Shown here: one piece after another, positions 52,738-63,120 of the stretch
How the letters are laid out: every line of letters starts with the position of its first letter
Position numbering within the stretch: position 1 is the first letter of the stretch
NCBI GenBank assembly: GCA_029204225.1
Contig: MU832105.1
Span: 23,114 to 87,113 of the forward strand
Source of the DNA: Diphasiastrum complanatum
Taxonomy: Eukaryota; Streptophyta; Lycopodiopsida; Lycopodiales; Lycopodiaceae
Direction: 5' to 3'
DNA length: 64,000 nt
Translations under genes and position numbers: made by a program
Notes under the pieces: generated by a model
What the model was told of the DNA's origin: nothing
The model's database searches: none
What the model saw: the letters and a program-made list of their open reading frames with translations, nothing else

Positions 52738-53954
52738 TGTAGCGCAGGCATCCCAAAGGGAGCCGAGAACCACGATTTAGCTTCCCAGCCTTCAACTCTT
52801 GCCATCCAAACCCACTTGACATACAAGCAGTCAACTCGCCAACAACGATCAGACTTAACCAACTTGAAGTTCCGGAAACCAACATTGAGATCCAACCTGG
52901 TGCCATGCCAGATCGGGGGTCCCGATGTGGGTGACTTCCCTCCAAGCAAGCCGCCCGACATACATCAAACTTGACCAACTCGAAGCTTCGTTACAAACGA
53001 GTAACATCCATTCCAAGCAAGCGGTCTGACTTACATTAGACTTAACCAACTGAAAGCTTCGTCACGAGCGCTGGAAGCCAACCTGGCACCACGCCAGACT
53101 GGACAGCCATAAACAGGTAACTTTCACCAAGCAAGCCATCCAACTCAGCCGACAGGTTAGAGCCCGTTCCCCAAGAGCTTAACCCATTCACGTTCATGCA
53201 AGGAACACTCAGAACCACAAGCCGCGACAGATATGGAGACAACCAGTTCCTGGACCAAATGGTCCCGACAGCATACCGCTGGCGCCACGGACTGAATGGT
53301 CCCGACGGCATATCGCTGGCGTCCCGGGATACGACCCTCAGCTATGTGCCAACTTAAAAATTTGGATGTGGCCTTACAATTGGCGCTTTTACCGAACACT
53401 GAAACCCAGAAGGTAATCAGAGTCAGTTTGAGAAAAATCCCACTTTATTGATAAATCTGAGAATGTTACATTTCAAGTGTGTGACCAACCCTAGTCTCCG
53501 AGGCGCTAGCATGCCAAGGCGAGAGCCATGACAACATTCCAGCAAGGGAGGCTGAGACTTGGTTGGAGCTCGTCCTGAGTCGCAACCCGCACTCCCCTAT
53601 AGTATTGGTGTGATTCAGCACCCCCCCTCATACCAAGCACTCTACCCAAGCTGGTAAAGCACGTTTTTCTCTCTCTAGGATTTTCTCTTTCTAGAAAGTC
53701 ATTTTCTCTCTCTAAATTTTATTGATCCCCAAGCTTCCTTTAATCATGCCTAGATCGTGTGAGGTGATTGCACATCGATCTGAGCTCTCTGGACTCCGCT
53801 AGAACCGATCAAAGATTTTCAGCCATAGGAACTTGGCGCCCGCTGGATTCTGGTCACAGTGGCGCCGGGAGCAGCAGGGGCGCTGCTGGCGCCAGGGGAC
53901 ATAGCTGGCGCCGATGGCGCCGGAAGTAAAGCTTGTAAAGGTAGCTTTACAACA
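52738..53954 (-). repeat. LTR of the LARD-like element (5' LTR)
   Basis: 1,217 bp copy of 49182-50398 with scattered substitutions. GGCGCC cluster at about 53835-53922. The PBS is immediately internal to it, at 52722-52735. Confidence 0.92.
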
Positions 53955-53959
53955 TGGAG

Positions 53960-56829
53960 CTATGGTTAGAAAGTTACACTATTTTTTAACACTACGGGCA
54001 TAGAAATATTCTATTTTTGTATTTTGCATTGCCAGAATTTGCCATGCTATGTGGCAATCATTATAGGTCCCCTTTCAAGCTCAATTATTCTCTAATGTAA
54101 GGCTAATAGCTCCTTTCGGGCCTAACAAAGCTTACATTGGATATTATAATGCATTATAAGCATGGTGTACTAAAAGTACATGACATTATTAAGTAGTAGG
54201 CTATGAATGTAACAAATTATCAAATAATTTTTTTGAATTAAATACAATGCTCAAGGTGCATACAAAAAATGTATGTGGCGTATTTCAATGTGTGGTTGCA
54301 ATTCATCACCTATTTTTGTAGAAGTGTACTTACAGGATAGTTTAACAAAACCACTTAACTACAAGATGTTTATGGTCTAATCGGTCTTGTAGTGAAAGCT
54401 AACTAGTCACATGATCAATCGCTATAAGAATCTGACTAGAAATAGTTTTTCATACAATCTTGAAGTTTAAATGTCAAATTGAGTTGTCTCGGGTTGAGTC
54501 GATATTGAGACGGAGTGTTCAATCAAGTTGATATCGAGACAGAGTTTCGAGCCACATTTGACAAATTCCTATTTCGACGTTTAGTTCATTTTTTACGGAT
54601 TCAAAAATTGTGTCAAGATAGATTGTTACTTTACAACTGTAAACTAATAGCTTTGACAACCAAAATTCTTAGAAATGTCTAACTAGCTTGGTGAGTACAA
54701 CTTTTATTCACCTCATCACATTTATATGAGCCAATTTTGACCTCGCCCACTTCATAGTAGATTTATCACATCATTATTTACCTCTTTAATCTCTAACTAG
54801 CTCAGTGAGTACACATTTGAAAAATCACTAATTGACCTCGCCACAATTGTGGTTACTTCATCTATCCTTGCCAAGGTGACCATTGGATTAATTCTCCCAT
54901 TTTGTTATCCTTACCCATGTTCTGACGTTTACTTTCCCAAAGTTTTCAAAAAGGGAGATGTATATATAGGAGTGAGAGATACTATTGCTATTTTTTCTTC
55001 CAAAATTTTAAGTGAAAATTAACACTCTCCTTAGCAACCACAAGAGCCCACTTTGCTACTCACATGCCCACCATTTCCATTTGCTAAATTTGACAATTAT
55101 CTACGGTTATCTTTAGTAGGCGTGCTTATCATTTTTGAGAGCTGAATTTGCTAAAATGGTGAAATATAGGTAAGGGTAAAATAGAACCCACATTCCTAGA
55201 GCATCTAAGAAACCAAAGTTGGAAATAGTAGGAGCATAATTAAACCTTGAGTACTAGATTAGTGAAGAATACACTCTACACCTCAAAGGAAAATTCATTG
55301 GCAATAAAACCAGAGATTCTGGAGTTGTTGCCATTGCCAAAACCATACAAAGCTAGAAATTGGTGGAAAGTGGAACATAGAATTTTTTTTTGGATGTTTG
55401 TGGCTTCAGATACTATTTTATTTTCCTAGAATAATCATCATTGATTGTCAAATATGCATATTAGACGACACAAGTAAATAAACCCATCTTCAATTTCAAA
55501 GTGAACCAAAAAACCCACATGATGAGATATGATGCAATGGCTCAATGAGGAGGAGTTCAATGGAGCACATGGGTACTTGAAAAGTCATATCTTGTTGAGA
55601 ATATACAATTTTATAATAATAGGCCACTCGCTTCATGTTTGTAGTGCCTTGCTAGAAGAGAAATATATGAAACTATTTTGTAGTTACAATGTTGATCTTA
55701 GACTTTTAAAATTATTCAAGGTTTAAACCAACTCCTGTAAATTTCTTAAGTAAAAGATTGTAACTTGGACTTTTTAGTCCCATAAGTAAAAGTGATAAAG
55801 GGCATGATTATTCTTGCTATAACTAAGTCGCTTATATAAAAAGTGAATGTTAATGTGAATGTGCTATTATTTTGGGTCTTGAAGCTTTTGCTCTCATTGT
55901 GAATATGTTTGTTCTTCTTATGCATTGTTCATGAATATGCTTATGCCTATGCAATGTTGAGTTTATGAATGAGTGGGGGACTCTCTATTATACAAAAGTG
56001 TCATCTTGTGGTTATCATTTTTGAGAGCTTAGAAATAAAGTTTTTTGCTATTTGCATTATAGTATAGTTGTGGAATGTTCTTTGATGCTTGATTTAGTTT
56101 CTTTTGATGTGTTCATGTTTTTTGTGGTATCATAAACTAGATTGAAGTATGAAAGCCAGCTTCAAAGCTCCTCATTGGATCTTACCCAACTTGCCATTGT
56201 GTTGCATGAAACTCCCAAGTTCTTGTGCTAGGATCCCATAATAGAATCTTGCTACATAATGCAAGAATGAAACTCATAGTAGATTAGAGAATGTTGTCTT
56301 GGGAGACAATGACCACGAAGGGGAGGGGAGTGAACATATGAGAATGTTGTCTTGGGAATGAATGACAACTAAGGGAAAAGGAGTGAACATATGAGCCTTT
56401 TGCAATTGCGCTTATCCGACGTTGACATCATTTATTATTACGTAAGAGTACTACTTGTGGTGATCCCAATTTCATACTTTTATTCACCTTATGTGAAAGA
56501 TGGGTGTGAAAGATGGGTGTGGCTGGATGAGTACTTGGTATTTAAAGCCTCTGCATACTCTAGTGAAAGGCCTTATTATGCACAATGAGTGACAAGTCAA
56601 TGAGAGAGACCACCATTTAATGGTGAGAGTGGGTGATGTCATCAAGTCTCAAAGATGACACCATATCCTCAGCCTTAGATCCTTAGGAGCCCACCAATGT
56701 CAGGTCTAAATATGCTCCTTGCTAAACATTCCTTCAAATGAAATTGGCCTCAACCTCAGCCTATTATGTGAAAACACAACTCTTGAGAGAGAAAAGGGTC
56801 TTATCCATTATCAGATCTCAGCTGTTTAG
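53960..56829. other. Intergenic sequence, gene-free
   Basis: AT-rich, no coding or transposon signature recognised. It contains one imperfect 53-bp tandem duplication at 56288-56393. Confidence 0.5.
56288..56393. repeat. 53-bp tandem duplication
   Basis: Two units beginning AGAATGTTGTCTTGGGA and ending GGAGTGAACATATG, 53 bp apart, with a few differences. Confidence 0.85.
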
Positions 56830-56834
56830 ATGAT

Positions 56835-56924
56835 GACGTGTGGCCAGTGAGGGAGAAATTTCCCTGTAGGGTCGGAGGGGACCCACGTGGCAACGCGTGT
56901 GATAAGGGAATTCTGCCACGTGGG
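56835..56924 (+). promoter_or_regulatory. ABRE/G-box and CE3-like cluster upstream of the LTI65-like gene
   Basis: Within 90 bp there are GACGTGTGGC (56835-56844), CCACGTGGC (56883-56891, a full ABRE/G-box), ACGCGTGT (56893-56900, matching the CE3 coupling element core and the CGCG-box bound by CAMTA factors) and GCCACGTGGG (56915-56924, an inverted ABRE). In RD29B-type genes, ABRE pairs or ABRE plus a coupling element give abscisic acid responsiveness. The arrangement fits the gene that follows; activity is inferred. Confidence 0.75.
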
Positions 56925-57285
56925 TATTTGCCACTCTCCTCTGCATTATCTCTCGATCCTCTTCTTGTCTGACCTTTTTTTCTAGTTTTCAAAATTTGTG
57001 TGTGTGTGTGTGTGTATATGCATGCTAGTGCTCTCTTAAGTAAATCTAAGGTGAAGCTAGATATAGAGTGCTTTCGGATCACAAAGTTTTGATCCAAGGC
57101 TGGTTGCTAGTTGATCCGGGAGTAGTAAAATTTGGGTTGCTTAGGATCAGGGATTTCTAAGCTGGAAAGCTGACTTCTTGAAGCAGGAGTGTTTGCAACA
57201 AGCTGTGTAATTTGGAACTTGATAATTCAGCAGTGGCTGTGGGTTTGTAAGCCTGTTTTTGGATCTGAAAACGTGGTTGTTTGGG

Positions 57286-57520
57286 TGAGATATGATCCAA
57301 GGGTTTCCATCCCAGTAGGATGTTTGATTGTTGTGGGTCTTAAAAACTGTTTTTCCTTTACTTTTGAGCTGATTAGGTGAGGTTTGATCAAGGGTTCCCA
57401 TCTGAGTAGGATGTATAATTGTTGTAGGCATAAAAATGAATTTTGCAATATTTTTGAGCTGAAAAAATGGTTTAGTTGAGATTTGATCAAAAGGTTCCAT
57501 CCCAATAAGAAATTGGTGAT
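57286..57520 (+). repeat. Imperfect tandem repeat in the leader region of the LTI65-like gene, three units
   Basis: Units begin TGAGATATGATCCAAGGG (57286), TGAGGTTTGATCAAGGG (57378) and TGAGATTTGATCAAAAGG (57477), with periods of 92 and 99 bp. Each continues with TTCCATC and an A/G-rich stretch; the third is shortened. The repeat probably lies in the 5' UTR or a leader intron; a likely leader acceptor ATTGCAG/G is at about 57778. Confidence 0.82.
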
Positions 57521-57788
57521 TCATGCTATGAGGAGTTGGGTTTTATTTTTTCAAAGATTTCTCGGTAGGGTGGGGTGATTTTTTGATCTCGAGAGTTTGC
57601 AAAAACAATTGTGAAAGGATGTTGGAACTTGTTTAATATTTTTTGGAGTTGGTTTGTGTGTGTTGTCTATCTGTGTAGACTTGCTTGTGTGTTTTTGAGT
57701 TGGAAAAGTGAAGTGGAATGTATCCTCTTGCAACAGATTGATGTGTGAATACTCAGGTTTTTTATGAGCTAATTGCAGGAAAGGAGAC

Positions 57789-60692
57789 ATGGCTCAACCT
57801 CAATTGCAACCGCGGGCGCAGGAGCGCTTTGCTTATGCGCAACATTCTCCAGGTGAGAGATAACTTTTTCTTTTATAATCTTCTTGCAGCAGCTGCTCCT
57901 GCTTGTTGAATTGCTGTTTTCCTGGATGTTTGAAGCATGTGGGGAGAATTTGTTGAGCAGGTGAGATGGAAGATACCAGTTTTCACGTGGAAAAGGAAGT
58001 CCCAGAGAGCACACAAGAGCATGAGAAAAAGAAATCAATGCTAGGGAAGGTGAAAAACAAAGCGCAGAAGCTGAAGACCAAGATAAGGGACGCCTCTGGC
58101 AAGCGTAGTGAAGACAAGGATCACAACAGCGGTGATGGAGAGGATGAAGGAGCAACAACTGACATGCATGAGCATAGAACACTACCTTTAGACGAGGTGA
58201 TTTGTGGTCTAATTTGAAACCCAAATCTGGATCTATTAAAGACAGTAGCTATTTGAGAGCATTTTATTCATCAGTGCTTCCGTGGCGTCTTGTGCAGGGC
58301 GTGTACGATGAAACGTGCGCAGGATTGAAAGGGATTAAGCTAGATGAATCCAAAGGCCAACGTAAGTAGATCATTGCTATGCTTTTCCATCTCTGCCTGT
58401 GGTTATGTGAGTGCCAAAATTTCTTTTGCGGTCTTCAATTTCATGAGCAGGCATATACTTTGCTCTGAATTTTTTTTAAATGATATGACAGATGGCCCAG
58501 TGCACGGGGGAGATGCTGCTGCGAAAGCACTCAGTGCATTAGAGAGCTTCGGAACTCGGAATATGTTTGAGGGAGATGCACGGCCTAAGGATTTGCCCAA
58601 ACAGGCACATCCTGCTAATCCATCACGAGGAGCCTCTTCAACACGTACTGGAGGCAAGAGAATTACCCCTTTTTGCTTCGATTTCAAGGGATAAGAATGC
58701 ACTGAATAGTCGAGTAGTTTCAGGCTGGCTGTTTCTGCTGCATTAAGTGATCATTTCCTCACATTTGAAAAGCTGGAATGCTTCCGATTTTGTTTTACAG
58801 GGATGGAAGAATCTTCACTTTCTGGAATGATTCCTCCACTTCACGGTGCAGGCATACCTGTGAACAAAGTTTCAGAAAGTTCAGCTGTGGCCGGAGGCGC
58901 TCCTGCACTGTCAGGAGTTGTGGGAGATCAGATTCTTAAGGTGGGACGGGAGGGAGATTCCGCAAGGCCGATGGATCTTTCATCTGATAAGCCTGGGAAG
59001 GATGCAATCGAGAAAAGCACAGAAGTTTCAGAGCCAGCTGCAGAACAGTCTTCCTGGACTGGAAAGGTAAAATTCTGCGTTTTGTATATAATGCAAGATG
59101 GAAAACAGCATCAATGTAGATGCCACTTTCATCCTTCAAACTTGAAAAAATCAATATCATGGCTGTCAAATGCCATTTGTGGATCTTTTTTAAACTCAAA
59201 TCATGATTGTGAGTGTTTTGGTTGACGAGTGACTTTATGCTTCAGACACTTGGAACGTTATCTGCTGCAAAAGATGCTGCAATTTCAAAGCTGGGATATG
59301 GAGGAAAAGGAGGAGAGAAGACTGTTGATCAACGGGAACCCACCAAAACTTCTCAAAATTTTCAAGGCGATTTTTCGCAAGAAGATGGATCAAGGAATAT
59401 ATCTGAAGAGAGCACAGAGTCTAAGCCTCTCATTGATCATGCAACTGAAGGTTTGTCAAGTGCAAAGGATAAGGTGGTGGGTGCGTCTCTGGCAGCTGCT
59501 GGTGCAATTAGCTCTGCTATTGGATGGGCTCCTACAGTGGCTGCTCAAGATGGAATGGGTGACAGAAGCATGGAAGAAACAGGTAAGATGAAGTCCGATG
59601 ATCAAAGTAGAATGGAAAGTAATGAATCTAAAGGTCAGTCCTGGAGTGATTTGGCGTTTGCTAAAGTGAGTTCTGCCAAAGATGCCATCAAATCAATGGT
59701 AGCTACAGCTCCTGAACAATCTGAAGAAGGATTTGAGAATCTTCCACAAAGAGAGAAGCCAAAGGATGATCAAGCTGTCGAATTGAAGGAAACATCAGCA
59801 TCAAAGTTGGCCTCCACAGAAAGCAGTGAAGAACCCAGCATTGAAAAAGTGGACGATAAAACAGTATCGGCAGCTTTAGCCGAAGAGACTCCTGCTTCCA
59901 AGCTCAGCTATGGACAAGAGAGGGGGCAGGAAGAAGGGAAGAAGAAGGCCGAAATATCCACTACAGCAACATCGGAAACTTTGGGACAGAAAATGAAAAA
60001 AACAGTGAGCGGTAAAGTTTCCCAAGTGAAGGAGGTGGTTATTTCTGCGAAGGATTCAACAGCATCTGTCCTAACACCTGGAGAGGAAGAGATGGCTCTT
60101 TCACAGAAGATCACGGAGCTTTTAAGTCCATCACATATGAAAGAAAGAGTTGGAGGAATGTTCAAAGGTTCCTCACAGGATGCTCCAACCTCACCCCAGG
60201 CCAAGGGAGTTTTCAGTAAAGTGACAGATGTTGTTGGATCTTTGTTCAAAAGGACGAATAGCAGGGAAAAAGAAGTGAAGCCTCAATCCGCTCAAGGTAC
60301 ATTTTATGGCCCATTTGCAAAACATTAGTCTTTGCAGCTTTGAATTTTATCAATTGGTTTTATGGATGAAATTTTCAAAAATTTAAATGTTTAGACTGCA
60401 ATTTTTGCACATAGTTTCTGATTCTTAGGACAATAAATTGGTTTCTATGTACATTGCCAAGATGTGTGATTTATCCTTGCCGTTGTAACTAACCCTCACC
60501 TTTTGTTGATCTTTTTCCCTTGCAAAAGGTTCTATTCACGAGGAAAGATCAAGCTCTACCTCTGAGTCATCATTATCAGAAGCACCAGAAAGAGAAATAA
60601 CTGCTGATACCTCACAATCTGTAGAATCAGATGATACAAAGGATGCAGCTCCTTCAACTCACTTTAATCAACATGTTCCTGTCAATGTATGA
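57789..60692 (+). CDS. LTI65/LTI78 (RD29)-type stress-responsive protein, 7 exons, about 668 aa
   Basis: Hydrophilic, LEA-like protein of the LTI65/LTI78/CAP160 family, induced in other plants by drought, cold and abscisic acid; its molecular role is poorly known. Coding join: 57789-57852, 57961-58196, 58298-58361, 58492-58653, 58801-59066, 59246-60296 and 60529-60692 (2,007 nt). Family marks, in order: a basic helix KKKSMLGKVKNKAQKLKTKI (residues 44-63), EGVYDETCAGLKGIKL, HGPVHGGDAAAKAL, AAKDAAISKLGYGGK (the RD29 SKLGY repeat), three more SAKD repeats, and one PGEED-type block LTPGEEEMALSQKITELL near residue 540. It is rich in Ser, Lys, Glu and Ala, with no membrane segment. Introns are GT-AG, except that exon 4 may use a GC donor (GGAG/GCAAGAG at 58653). 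A GT donor at 58644 also keeps the frame and gives 665 aa. The last exon could be skipped by reading through at 60297 to a stop at 60328. Start chosen for the AAGGAGACATGG context. Confidence 0.87.
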
Positions 60693-61555
60693 ACCTCTGA
60701 TACTTTTGAGGGCTTTCCAAGTAGGTGATTAGGTCCTGGAGATAAGTCCAGCTACAAGTACTGCCTTCCCAAATTCGCATACCCAAGCACATATCCTAGG
60801 CCAGATGTCTCGTGGTTAAGTTTTTGATAGCAATGAGGAATCATATAAATGAACACAAGTTTGAGCGTAGTGATATACAGTTAAGTGTGAAGATGCAATC
60901 TTTTGACAAGAGAACTTTGGACATTGTAGTGATCTGCTTTGACAGTGAAAGCTAAAATGAAGATATGCAGAAAGATGAACTCTAGCTTGAATTTGGGAAA
61001 TGCTTACCATGAAGGTGATGTGTTTATTACAAAATTTTGAAGCATTCTGCAGGCTTGTTGTAGTGATTGGCTAGTTGTTAAATTTTATTGCAGTTGTTTT
61101 GAAACTTTGAAAATGGGTTTCCAGTGAGGATCCAGATTACACATCAGATAGGTTGATTGTTATAGGTAGTAATAACACCTCCTTCAATTCAGTTTGGCTT
61201 CTTTTTCTAGCAAACTCACCTTGGTTGTGGCATATCAATCCATAGATATTTTGGGCTTCTTCTTCTTTGAAAGTAACTACCCTTGTTACCACAATAGCAT
61301 AAAAAAGCTGCACACCAAGGCTGTAACATAATGTGGTACCATGTTTAGCTTGTGAGATGAATGATGCACACTCTTTATCATGGTGAGATCCAAGAGTGGT
61401 CTTACTATGTATTCTTGCTTGCATGCACATATTAAATCTTCCTTTGACCACATCATTAAGACTCTCTATGCTTCCATAATAAAAAACAAAAAGGAATAGT
61501 AGAGGACTTTCAATTGGAATTAGCGCCATTTGATCCAACAAAACTGTGTGCACTA
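60693..61555. other. 3' flank of the LTI65-like gene
   Basis: Should hold its 3' UTR. A 138-codon minus-strand open frame (61553-61137) has no motif I recognise and ends where a Penelope-like remnant begins; I do not call it a gene. Confidence 0.45.
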
Positions 61556-62095
61556 GTGATTTTGGTAGCTTTTCATATGCAGACCCTAAAGGTTTTTGTG
61601 GAGGAATCTATTGTAAAGATGCATGTGAAATTAATTTTGCTCATAGTGGTAATAATTGCAAAATTTGGGACCTTTTTATAAGCTAAAATAGGTCAGGTGT
61701 ACTGGTTGATATTTTTGATAAAAGGTTGCAGCGATAACACAATAATGTTAACATAATATGCATGTCTCATGTTTATTCAGATGCTTTTAATTCTATTAAT
61801 TATGGAATGGCTTCTTGATTCTATAGGTTTTATTGTCTTTGAACCAGGCTCTAGCATAGATGGTTTTGTATAGCAACTAAGCATTTTAATTATTTTGTTA
61901 TTTTGTTGAGGGTTACTTAATTGAATAAAATTATGAAGAAAGTTCTACTCCTATGGTTTTGTCTTTGGTATTTTAGCTTTTTGGTATAATGGAAATATAT
62001 GTTGGGAGCCAAGCAGCTCTCTTGGTTTGTAGTATTTTGTATTTTGTCCATGTCTTGGTATAACTCTTGTTTACGTATTATGGTCATCTATTTTA
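61556..62095 (+). pseudogene. Second Penelope-like element copy, 5'-truncated
   Basis: The conceptual translation aligns block by block with the C-terminal half of the RT at 14613-15539. DFGSFSYADPKGFCGGIY matches [33 protein letters not shown] matches [15 protein letters not shown]; later INYGMAS and FYRF match [13 protein letters not shown], and KIMKKV matches KIMRKV. Stops and frameshifts are frequent. The similarity continues through the stop codon into the 3' UTR (TAGTATTTTGT shared, then ATTATG), so the two copies share the same 3' end. It starts abruptly at GATTTTGG, consistent with 5' truncation on insertion. The RT active site is absent. Confidence 0.8.
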
Positions 62096-63120
62096 TATTT
62101 AAAAGTTTTGTTGTTGATTGTCATTAGAACGAAATACCCTGGTGCATTTATTTATAGAAAAAAATATTAGGTACATTGATGAAAAAGATATGTACACCTC
62201 GAAAGGGAAGTTTAAGCAAAAGTAAGCTCAAACAAGAGCGAAGCTTGCAATAAAGCTAAGATTAATCCAGATTTTGGCATTAATCAGAGGCAAATATGAT
62301 ATGCATGGATCGCATTGCAACTTTCATCTCATCATTCCTAGTTTTAAAATCACGTTAAGAGGATTGTAACATTTGAACTCTTTCTTGAGGATCTCATTTT
62401 TTTTCTAAACAAGTTTTTAATTTCATATGTTTTTTATTATATTACTCTGATATTTTCTTAAATTCTTCCTTCAAAGAATATATTCTTTGCATTGAATATA
62501 TGCTTTCAAATTCTCACAATAACCTAAAAGACAATTTTTTCCATGACACATAAAAGTTATCAATGGAGTTACCAAATAAAAATCAAAATATTGCAATAAA
62601 TATAGATCAATAGGATACAATGTTCCTAATGACCATTAATTTAAATGCTTTAGCTTTTCTTCCCTAATCATACTAGAAATTGATAATTTTGATTCTTTTG
62701 AGTTCCTTGTTCTAAGCAAAGCATACTCTAGTAAAAGATCTACATAACGATGATATAGGTTAGTCATTAGTAAAACAAATAGGATTAAATAGCATGGTGA
62801 CAATAACAGATGAGTTCAAAATTTAAAAGAAGATCAAACAACTCATTAATTTTCATCATTAATCTCTTTAGATGCAGGCCCATTGCACGTTCATCCACAT
62901 GCTATGTTCAACATAATTTTTCTTCCAGAACAGACTAGACGGTGCTTGTTGCAACATTGCAGATATTTAATATAAGAATTACTAGAGGTCAAAGAAGTGA
63001 ATATAGAATCATTTGAATATGAATATAATCAGCAATAATTCTAGCAGTTTTGAAATCATCAAATATTGCAGGCAGTTTAGCCAAAAACTAGCATTCTGAA
63101 AGGCAACACTAGTATAGCAC
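62096..63120. other. Intergenic, 3' flank of the glutathione reductase gene
   Basis: AT-rich with no coding signature; the 3' UTR of the minus-strand gene should lie just below 63121. Confidence 0.5.

Larger units (their letters stand above)
49182..53954 (-). mobile_element. Complete non-coding LTR retroelement (LARD-like)
   Basis: Two direct repeats of 1,217 bp (49182-50398 and 52738-53954) flank 2.34 kb. Both outer flanks carry TGGAG (49177-49181 and 53955-53959), a perfect 5-bp target duplication. On the minus strand the LTRs run TGTTGTAAAGC...GCGCTACA. A PBS (TGGTATCAGAGCC) lies two bases inside the right-hand (5') LTR. A purine tract AAAGGTGGGGTGGA lies directly before the left-hand (3') LTR. 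All structural signals of an LTR retrotransposon are there, but I see no Gag, protease, integrase or RT block in the interior on either strand. This fits a LARD-type element mobilised in trans. LTR identity is about 95% by eye. Confidence 0.9.

Noticed and set aside
56870-56877. DRE/CRT site (GTCGGA) in the LTI65-like promoter
   Set aside because: The complement reads TCCGAC, which lacks the required purine of RCCGAC.
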